From the NCBI RefSeq assembly GCF_003352465.1, contig NZ_CP031153.1, forward strand, positions 3,276,987-3,340,986: a stretch of DNA of 64,000 nt, given 5' to 3'. The first letter of the stretch is position 1, and every line of letters starts with the position of its first letter. The position numbers were made by a program, and so were the translations under genes. Source of the stretch: Kordia sp. SMS9 (GTDB taxonomy: Bacteria; Bacteroidota; Bacteroidia; Flavobacteriales; Flavobacteriaceae). The notes under the pieces were generated by a model that ran no database searches, had not been told where the DNA came from, and worked only from the letters and a program-made list of their open reading frames with translations. Below, piece by piece: positions 54,105 to 64,000 of the stretch.

Positions 54105-55018
54105 AAAAGTTTTGGGCATTACTATCCATCATACTCTGTATCACATCTTGTGAAGATTTTGCCATTCTAGAAAAAGATGGAGAAGCAATTGTATTTTCAC
54201 AAAACATAGTAACTTCGCCCACATACAATGGAAATTTAAGAGCTGCGACGTTCAATATGAAATTGGGTTTTTGTCAACAATGCGATCCTTTTTCTGGTGA
54301 TTTGGGCGGCGATCATGAACACCTGGATAAAATAGTAACGCTCATCAACGATATGAACTTAGACATCATTACGCTTCAAGAAGTAGGCTATAAATATGAT
54401 ACTTCCATCGTTGAAAATCAACTGCAATACATAGCAGATAGAGTACAAATGAATTATGCGTACGGAATGGGAAGAGCGCTACAAACAGGAAACAATCTAT
54501 TCTTACGCGGATTTATTGGAAATGCGGTACTTTCAAAATATGAAATTGTTTCCACTGAAAATCATCCGATTCGATACATTGACTATTACAATCAAAATCA
54601 CGCACTTAAAACTACAATTAAACTGAGTGATCAACAAGAAATCATAGTTGTAAGCACACATTTTGAATCTGGAAGCACTTCGGATGAAAAAATAATACAA
54701 TTCAACGAACTCATCGCAGTCACAAAAAATGAAACACCACCTGTCATCATTGGCGCAGACTTTAACATTCCATACACCGAGAACAATTCGTTTCTATCAG
54801 CATTAACTACTGATTTCTCAAACTCTTTAGAAGCGATTCCGACTTCTCAACAATCCTCAATTCTAAATACAGGAACTTTCATAACAGGAGCCACATTAGA
54901 TTATATCTATACTTCTAAAAATGATTTTACGATTGAAACCGCTTTTTTGGTTCCTGAAATCTACAGAAATATCTCAGATCACTTTATGTATATCTTAGAA
55001 ATACAAATAGTGAATTAA
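54101..55018 (+). CDS. Endonuclease/exonuclease/phosphatase-family lipoprotein
   Basis: Protein of 305 residues from ATG 54101, which overlaps the upstream stop as ATGA and gives a lipoprotein signal peptide (KKFWALLSIILCITSC). The mature part is an EEP-fold enzyme: AATFNMK, DIITLQEVG (metal-binding Glu), NAVLSKYEI, STHFESGS, IGADFNIPY (catalytic Asp and Asn) and ISDHFMYI (terminal Asp-His). Family members hydrolyse phosphodiesters or phosphomonoesters in nucleic acids, inositol phosphates or lipids. In the periplasm beside a kinase/nucleotidyltransferase peptide system, it could act on a phospho- or nucleotidyl-modified product; that is speculation. Confidence 0.83.
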   Translation: MKKFWALLSIILCITSCEDFAILEKDGEAIVFSQNIVTSPTYNGNLRAATFNMKLGFCQQCDPFSGDLGGDHEHLDKIVTLINDMNLDIITLQEVGYKYDTSIVENQLQYIADRVQMNYAYGMGRALQTGNNLFLRGFIGNAVLSKYEIVSTENHPIRYIDYYNQNHALKTTIKLSDQQEIIVVSTHFESGSTSDEKIIQFNELIAVTKNETPPVIIGADFNIPYTENNSFLSALTTDFSNSLEAIPTSQQSSILNTGTFITGATLDYIYTSKNDFTIETAFLVPEIYRNISDHFMYILEIQIVN

Positions 55019-55099
55019 TGTGAATTTGACCTAAAAACCCCAGCTTTACTCCTAAAATAGGTGCGATCAATTATGAATCAGTTTGCGTAGTATCAAAAT

Positions 55100-55263
55100 T
55101 ATACCAATTTACATTTAAAATGGTGTTTTGGATACGAAGTTGCTTTGGCAGTATAGAACGCTGTGAATGTTTTGCATAGCCGTAGCTACGGAAAATAGTC
55201 GCAAGGAAATAGAATGCTGAATGAACGAGTTTATTTGTTGCATCTTATAGTAGAATTGGTATA
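55100..55263. repeat. MITE-like inverted-repeat element, copy 2
   Basis: A 164-bp element with 10-bp perfect terminal inverted repeats TATACCAATT and AATTGGTATA. The core 55135-55194 matches 28701-28760 in 57 of 60 bases and has the same palindrome (55180-55191). Its right arm (GCATCTTATAGT) is the reverse complement of the left arm of copy 1 and vice versa, so arms are exchanged relative to the core. Confidence 0.8.
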
Positions 55264-55388
55264 CGTATCTAATTTTGATAAAAAATCATATTAAAATAAA
55301 AACGTATATACATTTTACTAGTTTTTTACGTTCATAAATAATAGCATAAGTAACGGAATATTTGCAAATAGTTTTACCTTAATTTATG

Positions 55389-55396
55389 TATATTTG
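55389..55396 (+). promoter_or_regulatory. Candidate -7 box for the second NRPS block
   Basis: TATATTTG fits TAnnTTTG. The nearest upstream TTG is about five bases further than the usual 19-base spacing. Transcription from here would give a leader of about 165 bases before ATG 55568. Confidence 0.35.
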
Positions 55397-55567
55397 GTTC
55401 CCCCCGTATAGCATAACTTTCTAAGAGTTGCATAAAAAAATCAAAAACCTTTTGTAAATAATACATACAAACCTTGTCACAGCGTATGATGATGACTAGC
55501 GGAAAAGTTGTAAAAGGTGATTTTGAAGAATTTTTGATATAAACTCAGAGATAAACTAATTATAAAA

Positions 55568-58500
55568 ATGGAATTATTTGTAAAGCTTAATGATTTGGGG
55601 ATTCAGCTTCAAGTTGAACAAGGAGATTTAAAAATTAAAGCGCCAAGGGGCGTCATAACTCCTGATATTGTGTCCGAAATTAAAGCACATAAAAGTGATT
55701 TAATTACCTTACTTTCTGGTGCAGAAATGAGCATTCCTATAGCAAAAAATCAACGTTCATATCCATTGACTTCAGCTCAAAAACGAATGTGGATTTTACA
55801 TAAAATGCAAGGAAATAGTGCAGCGTATACCATTCCGAGGTCTTTTGAAATTGTTGGAGCTTTAGAAGTTCAAGTATTAGAAAACGCTTTTCAACAAATG
55901 AGGTTGCGTCATGAAAGTTTGCGTACATATTTTAAAACGGAAGCGGACCAAGAAATACGACAATATATTGGAGCAGAAGATGAGACAGCGTTTTCGCTAA
56001 AAATCACTCAAACTGACGAAGCCAATGTAGCGCAGTTAATTTCAAACTTTTACACCTATTCTTTTTCGCTATCGGAAGCGCCTTTGTGGAAAGTAAACGT
56101 ATTTCAATTATCTAAAGAACGTTACATCGTTTCTCTCATCATACATCATATTATAAGCGATGGCTGGTCTGTAGAGCTTTTCATCAATGAAGTATTCCAA
56201 ATATATGCACAGCTAAAAAATAAGCAATCTGTCAATTTGCCAGCATTGCCTATTCAATACAAAGATTACGCAGTTTGGAGTGAAAAACAACGTGTTACTG
56301 ATGCTTATAAAAAAGCTGCCGAATATTGGAAAACAACATTTACGGGCGAATTGCCAAAACTTGACATGCCTAGTTTTGTGACAAGACCAAGTGTAAAGAC
56401 CTATAACGGCGAAACACTAACACATAATTTCTCGTCAACACTGACGAAAGGACTAGAAAAACTGGCTGTTAGTGAAGAAGTTTCGCTATTCATGGTATTA
56501 ATGACAAGTGTCAATATAGTATGTTACAAATACACCAATTCAACCGATATTACAGTAGGAACACCGATGGCAAACAGAGATCGTTCTGTGTTAGAATCGC
56601 AAATTGGATTGTATTTAAATACCTTAGCAGTTCGACTTACATTTGAAAAAACACATACCATTCGTGAATTATTAGCGATTCAAAAAAATAAATTACTGGA
56701 AGCCTACACGCATCAAATATATCCTTTTGATGAATTGGTATCCGAACTTCCACTTGCCCGCGACGTATCTCGCTCTCCATTATTTGATGTAATGGTAACG
56801 CTACACAATCAGGAAGAATTATTAGCACAACCGTTTCAACAAATAGATGACATTACCGTAAATTCATATCATATTTCAGGCAAAAAAACGAGTCAACTCG
56901 ATTATACATTCGATTTTTTAAACGTTGGGAATCTTCAATTACAACTCACCTATAATACAGATATTTATGAAGCGTCTCAGGTGCAACGTATGCTGCTGCA
57001 TTTAGAGCATATTTTAGGTGAAATGTTGGCAGATCCTTCACAAGAACTAAAGGATATTAACTATGTGTCTGAAAGTGAAACAAATCAAATTTTATACGAC
57101 TTTAATCCTGCGAAAAGTACGTTTCAATCATCAGAGACTATTATTTCTTTATTTGAAAAACAAGTACAAAAAACTCCCGATGCAACGGCTCTTGTATATA
57201 AAGATACCAGCTTAACGTATCAACAACTGGATGAAAAAGCCAATCAATTTGCACACTTTTTACAATCAAAAAACATACAACAAAATAACCTTGTTGGCGT
57301 ACAATTGGATCGCACGCATTGGACACTAATAGTATTGTTGGGAATCTACAAAGTAGGAGCTTCGTATGTACCTTTAGATGTGCATCATCCGAAAGCTCGT
57401 ACTAACTTGATCATTGCGGATGCCAACTGTAATATTGTGATTAATGAAGAAGTACGCAAAGAATTTCAAGAGAAAAACTATGCTAGTGATGCTTTCACAA
57501 TACAAACTAAGCCAGAAGACTTGGCTTATATCATATACACATCAGGCTCTACAGGAATCCCAAAAGGAGTTATGATTACTCATAAAAACGTAGTGGCAAC
57601 CTTAGATGAACTAACCACACAGCTAGGCTATGCGCACTTACAAAAAGTAGCACTCTCTACAAATTTGGTATTTGATATTTCAGTATTAGAAATATTTGGT
57701 ACGTTGTGTAGTGGCAAACAAGCCATTATGTTTGACACGCCATCACTTTCAAATCCACAACATTTCATATCCGAATTGCAAGCAAAAGAAGTGGAAGTAT
57801 TGCAAATAACACCATCAAGATTATTATTACTGGAAGAAGCACTCTTACAAAAGTCGTTGCCTTCTTTGCAATTACTCATTGTTGGTGGCGAAGCGTTTCC
57901 AAATCATATTTTTGAAAAAAGAGAAGCTATTGGGATTCCAATAGTAAATGTGTACGGTCCAACAGAAACCACCATTTGGAGTAGCTATTGCAAGCTGAGC
58001 GAATCTGAAATCGTATCCATTGGAAAACCGTTAAAAAATGATGAAATCTACATTTTAGATGCTGATCAACAGATACAGCCAATAGGTGTTACGGGTGAAA
58101 TTTGTATATCTGGAGCATGTGTTGGAAATGGGTATCTAAACTTGACCAAGCGTACTTCGGAGAATTTTATTCCCAATCCGTTTAATCCTACTAAAAAACT
58201 GTACCGAACAGGTGATTTAGGAAGATGGAATACAAATGGAACTGTAGAATTTATGGGAAGAATAGATGCGCAGGTAAAAATAAGTGGATATCGTATAGAA
58301 CTTGGCGAAATAGAACAGGTGTTACGCAAGCATGCTCACATAAAAGAAGTTGCTGTGATCACCACATCATTGCAAGGAACATTAAAAATTATTGCTTATA
58401 TAGTACAAAAAGAACCATTGAATGTTGCTGAATTGCGAGACTACACCGCGCAAAAATTACCAGCATACATGATTCCTTCACACTTTATGAGAGTATCGGA

Positions 58501-58864
58501 ATTGCCATTAAATGCAAGTGGAAAACTAGATAGAAAACGTTTGCAGGAATTAGAGCTACAACAAACACCTTCCATAACCTACAAAGCTCCTGAAAGCGAA
58601 GTAGAAAAAAAACTAGTTACATATTGGCAAGAGTTGCTAAACGTAGAAGAAATTGGAGTAAAAGACAATTTTTTCGAATTGGGCGGAAACAGTCTGCAAG
58701 CCATGCAACTCTTAGGGTTAATTCACAAAGAGTTTAATGTGGAATTGAATCTCATGAAAATGTTCGAAAAACCCTTTATCGATTTCATTGCTATCGAAAT
58801 TGAAAACATAGCTTGGCAAAAAAATTACAATCACAACGAGAATACTAAAAAAATCACACTATAA
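55568..58864 (+). CDS. NRPS: TubC_N-C-A(Gly)-T
   Basis: Single-module synthetase of 1098 residues. The first 52 residues are a very typical TubC docking domain (LNDLGIQLQVEQGDLKIKAP, ending HKSDLITLL). The C domain has HHIISDGWS near 193. The A domain (YTSGSTGIPKG near 657) has pocket residues DILQIGVIW, a glycine-type code close to that of the LLM-containing module of the first block, but here with no insertion. T serine is near 1042 in GGNSLQA. No E or TE. The leading docking and C domains show that it is not a classical initiator; it may accept a chain from another protein, or C may load a starter acyl group. The next NRPS begins two bases after the stop. Confidence 0.95.
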   Translation: MELFVKLNDLGIQLQVEQGDLKIKAPRGVITPDIVSEIKAHKSDLITLLSGAEMSIPIAKNQRSYPLTSAQKRMWILHKMQGNSAAYTIPRSFEIVGALEVQVLENAFQQMRLRHESLRTYFKTEADQEIRQYIGAEDETAFSLKITQTDEANVAQLISNFYTYSFSLSEAPLWKVNVFQLSKERYIVSLIIHHIISDGWSVELFINEVFQIYAQLKNKQSVNLPALPIQYKDYAVWSEKQRVTDAYKKAAEYWKTTFTGELPKLDMPSFVTRPSVKTYNGETLTHNFSSTLTKGLEKLAVSEEVSLFMVLMTSVNIVCYKYTNSTDITVGTPMANRDRSVLESQIGLYLNTLAVRLTFEKTHTIRELLAIQKNKLLEAYTHQIYPFDELVSELPLARDVSRSPLFDVMVTLHNQEELLAQPFQQIDDITVNSYHISGKKTSQLDYTFDFLNVGNLQLQLTYNTDIYEASQVQRMLLHLEHILGEMLADPSQELKDINYVSESETNQILYDFNPAKSTFQSSETIISLFEKQVQKTPDATALVYKDTSLTYQQLDEKANQFAHFLQSKNIQQNNLVGVQLDRTHWTLIVLLGIYKVGASYVPLDVHHPKARTNLIIADANCNIVINEEVRKEFQEKNYASDAFTIQTKPEDLAYIIYTSGSTGIPKGVMITHKNVVATLDELTTQLGYAHLQKVALSTNLVFDISVLEIFGTLCSGKQAIMFDTPSLSNPQHFISELQAKEVEVLQITPSRLLLLEEALLQKSLPSLQLLIVGGEAFPNHIFEKREAIGIPIVNVYGPTETTIWSSYCKLSESEIVSIGKPLKNDEIYILDADQQIQPIGVTGEICISGACVGNGYLNLTKRTSENFIPNPFNPTKKLYRTGDLGRWNTNGTVEFMGRIDAQVKISGYRIELGEIEQVLRKHAHIKEVAVITTSLQGTLKIIAYIVQKEPLNVAELRDYTAQKLPAYMIPSHFMRVSELPLNASGKLDRKRLQELELQQTPSITYKAPESEVEKKLVTYWQELLNVEEIGVKDNFFELGGNSLQAMQLLGLIHKEFNVELNLMKMFEKPFIDFIAIEIENIAWQKNYNHNENTKKITL

Positions 58865-58866
58865 TC

Positions 58867-61800
58867 ATGGCATATATACATCTTTTAATACAGCAACTTC
58901 GAGAAAAAAAAATCGGATTGCAGCTAAAAGAGAATGATTTGGAATTATCGATACCAGATGATGTGACTTTAGATACGGAAACCATTGAGCGTTTAAAAAA
59001 ACACAAACATGACATTGTTGCGTACCTCAAAGAAATAGACAAACAAATAGCTTTTGAAGCTATTGAAAAAAGTCCCGTACAAGAAAAATATCCTGTGTCA
59101 TCCTCGCAACATCGTTTTTGGATTGTGAGTCAATTTGAAGATGCTAATAAAGCTTACACCATCTCAAATGCATTGCGATTGGAAGGTCGTTTAGATATTT
59201 CCTTTTTAGAAACTGCCTTTGCGTATGTACTAGAAAGGCATGAAAGTCTCCGAACGTATTTCAAATCGAATGCTGATGGAGAAGTTTTCCAATACATACA
59301 ACCATTTGCTTCAGTAAATTTTCAATTAGAAAAAATTGTTGCGACAGCTACAGCAGAAGAAACCAACGCTGTAGCAGCTTTCCATGAAACAACTTTTAAT
59401 TTAGAAACAGCACCGTTGCTGCGTGTATTGTTGATTCAAACAAAAACCGACAGTCATATTCTATTATTAAAAATTCATCACATCATTGGCGATGGTTGGT
59501 CTATGCAGGTATTGGCAAATGAAATTATGACGGTTTACAATCAACTCATAAACAATCAAGCAATAGCTTTGCCAGTACTTCCAATTCAATACAAAGACTA
59601 TGTAGTTTGGAACAAAACCGCAAAAAAACAGCACGCATTACAACAACAAAAATCCTATTGGGTTTCACAATTTTCGCAAGAAACACCAGGCATTCAACTA
59701 CCATTTGCAAAAAAACGACCAAGTGTCAAAACATTCAATGGAGCTGTTTCAAAATATATACTATCAAAAGAAGTACACACGCTACTAACTGAAGGTGCCA
59801 AAAACAATGGGTACACCTTATTTATGCTGTTAATGGCAGGATTAAAAGGAATATTCCACCGATATACAGGACACAATGATATTACTTTTGGAACACCAAT
59901 AGCGGGCAGAGAGCATCCTAGTGTGCAACGACAAATAGGACTTTTTATAAATACACTAGCCATTAAAACGGCACTAGATGCAGAAATGTCTTTTCATCAA
60001 TTGATCGAAAACGAAAAACAAACACTTCTCGCGGCATATAAACATCAAGAATATCCGTTTGATAGCTTGCTTGAGGAGATCGCTGTAAAAAGAGATGCAT
60101 CACGTTCGCCTTTATTTGATTACATGGTTGTGTTGCAAAATCAGCAACAAGTTCAAGATGATGATACACCGCATAATGAACTTGAAATGTTTCTATATGA
60201 GGGCAATCATTTGACTGTAAGTCAATTTGATATCACATTTATATTTCAAGAAGTTGAAGGAAGCATTCTATTAAATTTAGAATACAATACAGATATCTAT
60301 GAGCAATCGTCTTTAAATACATTTATTGACCATTTTCAACGCTTCTTACTATCAGGATTAGAAACACCTACGCAAAAACTACACGAAATACAATTTCTAT
60401 CAGATCGTGAAAAATTACAATTGCAAAGCGACTTGTCTGGTGAACATGTCGAAATCAACACTAACGTAGTTTCCCTATTTGAAGCACAAGTGAAAAAAAG
60501 TCCCAACGCAATTGCACTATCACATATAGATTCAAAATTGACCTACAAACAGTTGGATGCGATGTCGAACCAATTGGCACACTATCTACAACACAAAGGT
60601 GTACAAAAAGATACTTTAGTTCCTATTTGTGTAGAAAGGTCATTAGATATGATTGTCGGAATTCTGGCAATAATCAAAGTAGGCGCAGCGTATGTTCCTA
60701 TAAATCCCAACACACCAACATCTAGAATTGACTTTATTGTAAAGGACACAAATGCCAGTATTATGCTAACGCAACAACATTTGCTAGATGCAGAAATCCG
60801 TAAAAATAACGCGTTAGACATTATTTATTTAGATACTGATGTTCCTAAATGGCACCAATTCACAACAGAAAAAGTTCAGAATTCCATCACGCCTACACAA
60901 ATAATCTATGCTATTTACACATCGGGAACTACTGGAAAACCCAAAGGTGTTTTGGTCACACATCAAGGAATTGCAAACTTTACACTATGGAGTATTTCAT
61001 ACCATGGATTTAAGAGTGATGATATTTTTGGGAAATATCTCAATTTTGCTTTCGATGCTTCCTTAGAAGAATTATTTCCAGCATTACTCTCAGGAGCTCA
61101 AATTAAGATCATTCCAGAAGAAATACTACTAGAAACAGCCGCTTTAAACGCGTATACCGAACAACATCAAATTACGGTATTGGTGATTCCTGCCATAACG
61201 GCTTTGGTTGATGAATTCATTCAGTACAACCATAGCATACGCCTATTAATTTGTGGCGGAGACAAACTTCCATACAAAACAAGTCCGTCGTTTACAATAT
61301 ACAATCATTATGGGCTAACGGAGACTTCTGTAACAAGTCTTGCATACGAATTAAAATCAGGAAATAGCAGATCGTTTGCGCCTATTGGGACACCAATAAC
61401 GAATACAGAAGTATATGTTTTAGATACCAATTTGAATAGGGTTGCCAAAAGTGTTGTAGGCGAATTATATATTGGCGGTATCGGAGTCGCAAAAGGATAC
61501 TTGAATCGACCTAAGTTAACAGCAGAACGATTTATTGAAAATCCATTCAAAAAAGGAACTTCCCTTTATAAAACAGGCGATTTGGTGCGCGTGTCAGAGG
61601 ACAATACTATTGAATTTTTAGGAAGGCAAGACGATCAAGTAAAACTCAATGGATATCGAATAGAATTGGCTGAAATAGCCTATGAACTACAACAAATACC
61701 AGCTATTGATGCGGCAATTGTCATCGCGCAAAAAAGCAACATTACACATAATGAATTGGTAGCGTACTACACTGCAAAACAAACGCTTGATAGTACTGAA

Positions 61801-64000
61801 CTACAAGAAAAACTAGCGGATCACTTGCCAAGTTACATGATTCCTTCAATATACATGTATGTGGAAGAATTTGTATATACCGCCAATGGGAAAATTGACA
61901 AAAAATCACTTCCAACACCAGACAAATCTCAGCATGCAAAGCGAAAATATACGGCACCTGTAAGTGAATTGGAAAAACGCTTGGCTACAATTTGGGAAGA
62001 AGTATTGGGGATAGAAAATATCGGAATTCACGATAACTTTTTTGATAGTGGAGGCGATTCCATAAAAGCGATTCAATTAGTAAGTAAAAGTAAAATTCAC
62101 GCCATATTTTACGATGTACGTACCGTTTTTACTCAGCAAACCATCGCGAAAATTTTAGAAAACTTAGAAGAAGAAAAAAGGTATCTCAAAGAAACGGGAA
62201 TACTTTCGGGAGCATTTGGGTTGCATCCCATTCAACACACTTTTTTCAATCAAAAATTTGCGGTAGAAAGTCATCACAATCAAGCTGTTTTACTCACACT
62301 ATCAAAGTCAATTACTGAAACACAACTTTCAGAAGCATTGTCAATACTAGTCAAACATCACGATGCACTTCGGTTACAATTCTATACAGATAAAAACACA
62401 AATAGCATACAACAAGCGTATGGCGATCAGTACACAAATCTTACAGTAGTTCCTATTGACGACCTAAAAACCATTGGGGAAAAGTGTACAAAGTACCAAG
62501 CTGACTTAGACATATACAAAGGCGATATTGCACGTTTTGTATTATTTCAAACACATACAAGCGAAACATTTAATCGTTTATTCATAGGCGTTCATCATTT
62601 AGCAGTAGACGGAATTTCATGGCGTATACTCATAGAAGATTTACAAACAGTCCTAGCATCTGGCACGTTGCCTGAAAAAGGAACTTCGTACCGTCAATGG
62701 ATACAACGATTGGAAAAATACGCGACTTCTGAAGAGTTGCAAGCAGAAATTGGCTATTGGAAAAAAGGACTGTCAAAAATACCATCATTCCCCGTAGATT
62801 TCCCGTCAGGAAAAAAGAAAACACAGCATACAATAGCGAGCACAGAGCTTATTTTTAATAAAAAGTTGACGGCAGATCTATTGACATCAGTACACCAAGC
62901 ATACGGAACTGAAATCAATGACATCTTACTCAGTGCCTTGGTAGCAGTACTCTCTAGTTGGACGGCAAACAAAACAACGGTCATCGCTTTAGAAGGACAC
63001 GGAAGAGAAGCAATTTTTGACGATGTAGATATTCATAGAACGCTAGGTTGGTTTACTTCTTTATTTCCAGTACACATAACAACTGACGATGATTCTCTTG
63101 AAAATATAATTGCAACGACTAAAGATACATTGCGCGGAATTCCAAACAAAGGAATTGGTTTTGGCATCCTAAAAAATACCGTAAAAACTCCTGAAATGAA
63201 GCAGGCATTTGAGCGAGAATTTACACAGGTGCTTTTTAACTATTTGGGAAGTTTTGATACTACTGCAGCCACTGTTGAAAAGGCAGTTGCAGAAAAAAGT
63301 ACGCTAGGTTTTGCTCCTGAATATGCAGGCGATAATATTGCGGCGGAAAATGAAATTAACTATGGAATTGCGATCAATGGAATGTTGGTAGCTGGCGAAC
63401 TGCGTTTAACTTGGAGTTACAGTTCGGCATTGTACAAAAAAGAAACGATTCAGCACCTTTCCAACGCGTATGAAACATCTTTAAAAAACATAGTTTCACA
63501 CTGCAAAAATGTATCAAAAACGATTGCAACTCCGAGTGATTTCAAATTACCAACAACCATTACCCATCAAGCATTACAAGAATTTAAAAAATCTGACCAA
63601 CATAAAGACTTACTAATTGAAGATATAGTAATGCTAAGTCCGTTACAAGAAGGATTGCTGTATCATGACATATATGATGAAAATGCAGCCGCCTACACGG
63701 TACAATTTTCATTTGAAATGAAAGGCGCATTCCATCAAAATGCTTTCAACAAAACTTGGGAGACATTGGTAAAAAGGCATACCATTTTACGGACAATATT
63801 TTTCCCGTTCTCGTTATTAGAACCTGTACAATGTGTCTATGAAACTGTAAAATTGCCAGTAACCTATGTAGATTACAGTGCGTTAAGTATTTCAAAAAGG
63901 CAAGAAACAATAGCCGATTATCTAGTAAAAGACAAAGAAAAAGGATTCACTTTAGCAGAAGAATTACCGTTTAGAATCAGTGTTTTAGCCGTTGATGATG
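58867..64000 (+). CDS. NRPS: TubC_N-C-A-T-E-C, 3' end outside window
   Basis: The frame stays open from ATG 58867 to the window end (1711 codons seen). A TubC-like docking region (1-58) is followed by C (HHIIGDGWS near 204) and an A domain (YTSGTTGKPKG near 684) with pocket D-A-E-V-I-G-H-V-T, identical to that of the first A domain in the window. T serine is near 1065 in GGDSIKAIQ. The E domain (HPIQHTFF, HHLAVDGISW near 1243, GHGREA, GWFT, FNYLGSF) makes the residue D. A further C domain begins near 1590 with LSPLQEGLLYH, the opening expected of a C domain that accepts D-residues, and is cut by the window end. The residue following Gly in this line should therefore be D-X. Confidence 0.95.
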   Translation, partial: MAYIHLLIQQLREKKIGLQLKENDLELSIPDDVTLDTETIERLKKHKHDIVAYLKEIDKQIAFEAIEKSPVQEKYPVSSSQHRFWIVSQFEDANKAYTISNALRLEGRLDISFLETAFAYVLERHESLRTYFKSNADGEVFQYIQPFASVNFQLEKIVATATAEETNAVAAFHETTFNLETAPLLRVLLIQTKTDSHILLLKIHHIIGDGWSMQVLANEIMTVYNQLINNQAIALPVLPIQYKDYVVWNKTAKKQHALQQQKSYWVSQFSQETPGIQLPFAKKRPSVKTFNGAVSKYILSKEVHTLLTEGAKNNGYTLFMLLMAGLKGIFHRYTGHNDITFGTPIAGREHPSVQRQIGLFINTLAIKTALDAEMSFHQLIENEKQTLLAAYKHQEYPFDSLLEEIAVKRDASRSPLFDYMVVLQNQQQVQDDDTPHNELEMFLYEGNHLTVSQFDITFIFQEVEGSILLNLEYNTDIYEQSSLNTFIDHFQRFLLSGLETPTQKLHEIQFLSDREKLQLQSDLSGEHVEINTNVVSLFEAQVKKSPNAIALSHIDSKLTYKQLDAMSNQLAHYLQHKGVQKDTLVPICVERSLDMIVGILAIIKVGAAYVPINPNTPTSRIDFIVKDTNASIMLTQQHLLDAEIRKNNALDIIYLDTDVPKWHQFTTEKVQNSITPTQIIYAIYTSGTTGKPKGVLVTHQGIANFTLWSISYHGFKSDDIFGKYLNFAFDASLEELFPALLSGAQIKIIPEEILLETAALNAYTEQHQITVLVIPAITALVDEFIQYNHSIRLLICGGDKLPYKTSPSFTIYNHYGLTETSVTSLAYELKSGNSRSFAPIGTPITNTEVYVLDTNLNRVAKSVVGELYIGGIGVAKGYLNRPKLTAERFIENPFKKGTSLYKTGDLVRVSEDNTIEFLGRQDDQVKLNGYRIELAEIAYELQQIPAIDAAIVIAQKSNITHNELVAYYTAKQTLDSTELQEKLADHLPSYMIPSIYMYVEEFVYTANGKIDKKSLPTPDKSQHAKRKYTAPVSELEKRLATIWEEVLGIENIGIHDNFFDSGGDSIKAIQLVSKSKIHAIFYDVRTVFTQQTIAKILENLEEEKRYLKETGILSGAFGLHPIQHTFFNQKFAVESHHNQAVLLTLSKSITETQLSEALSILVKHHDALRLQFYTDKNTNSIQQAYGDQYTNLTVVPIDDLKTIGEKCTKYQADLDIYKGDIARFVLFQTHTSETFNRLFIGVHHLAVDGISWRILIEDLQTVLASGTLPEKGTSYRQWIQRLEKYATSEELQAEIGYWKKGLSKIPSFPVDFPSGKKKTQHTIASTELIFNKKLTADLLTSVHQAYGTEINDILLSALVAVLSSWTANKTTVIALEGHGREAIFDDVDIHRTLGWFTSLFPVHITTDDDSLENIIATTKDTLRGIPNKGIGFGILKNTVKTPEMKQAFEREFTQVLFNYLGSFDTTAATVEKAVAEKSTLGFAPEYAGDNIAAENEINYGIAINGMLVAGELRLTWSYSSALYKKETIQHLSNAYETSLKNIVSHCKNVSKTIATPSDFKLPTTITHQALQEFKKSDQHKDLLIEDIVMLSPLQEGLLYHDIYDENAAAYTVQFSFEMKGAFHQNAFNKTWETLVKRHTILRTIFFPFSLLEPVQCVYETVKLPVTYVDYSALSISKRQETIADYLVKDKEKGFTLAEELPFRISVLAVDD

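Larger units (their letters stand above)
55019..55567. other. Intergenic stretch before the second NRPS block
   Basis: No ORF of note. It contains the second inverted-repeat element (55100-55263), a possible -7 box (55389-55396), a run of six C at 55400-55405 and about 160 further bases that would be a long untranslated leader of the NRPS gene. I see no riboswitch I can name. Confidence 0.5.

Noticed and set aside
1..64000. tRNA, rRNA, CRISPR arrays, transposases or integrases
   Set aside because: I looked for clover-leaf ends, regularly spaced repeats and DDE or tyrosine recombinase motifs and saw none.

Overview
The window is AT-rich DNA, probably from a marine member of the Flavobacteriaceae (Bacteroidota), perhaps near Kordia; the genus is inference. 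The clues are poly-A/T leaders instead of Shine-Dalgarno sites, a TAnnTTTG-type promoter, a CarboxypepD_reg-type TonB receptor, a type IX secretion (T9SS) sorting domain, a gingipain-family C25 peptidase and lipoproteins with short lipoboxes.

Region 1 (1-28551) is a tightly packed plus-strand assembly line. It holds an NRPS that enters from outside the window (C-A-T), a PKS module (KS-AT-KR-ACP), NRPSs TubC-C-A-T-C-A-T, TubC-C-A[LLM]-T-C-A-T and TubC-C-A-T-E-C, and a 2-oxoglutarate/Fe(II) oxygenase. Gaps are 10 bases or less, or ATGA overlaps. A-domain pocket codes read by eye give: unassigned X (DAEVIGHVT), then a reduced malonyl extension (statine-like), Thr, Asn, Gly with a luciferase-like monooxygenase inserted in its A domain, Thr, and a basic, ornithine-like residue that is epimerised to D. 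The line ends in a C domain, and no thioesterase is visible.

Region 2 (28877-36543) looks like a sucrose-type utilisation locus. A LacI repressor is divergent from a TonB receptor, with two identical palindromic operators between them. An exported glutaredoxin-like protein, an SLC45/SUC-type MFS symporter, an invertase-like glycosidase and a PfkB fructokinase follow.

Region 3 (37146-43948) holds surface and envelope genes: an FN3 lipoprotein, an O-antigen-ligase-like protein, a stand-alone reductase of the thioester/acyl-CoA reductase type, and a short C25 peptidase on the minus strand.

Region 4 (44043-55018) is the least conventional part. Exported proteins (lipoprotein, T9SS cargo, unknown secreted protein, matrixin-like metalloprotease) lead directly into an unlisted 31-codon ORF that looks like a ribosomally made peptide precursor, with a YxxPxI leader motif and a Gly/Ser tail ending in Ser. 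After a perfect 11-bp hairpin come two HprK-like kinases, a PqqD/RRE protein, an S24/S26 peptidase-like protein, an NTP_transf_5 nucleotidyltransferase, an ABC exporter, a GT2 glycosyltransferase, an outer-membrane protein and an endonuclease/exonuclease/phosphatase lipoprotein. The parts resemble phosphorylating lasso-peptide clusters, but the lasso cyclase and B2 protease are absent, so this may be an undescribed peptide-modification system.

Region 5 (55568 to the end) starts a second NRPS block: TubC-C-A(Gly)-T, then TubC-C-A(X)-T-E-C running off the window. Its X code is the same as that of the first A domain in the window. Two copies of a 165-bp terminal-inverted-repeat element lie at the facing edges of the two NRPS blocks.
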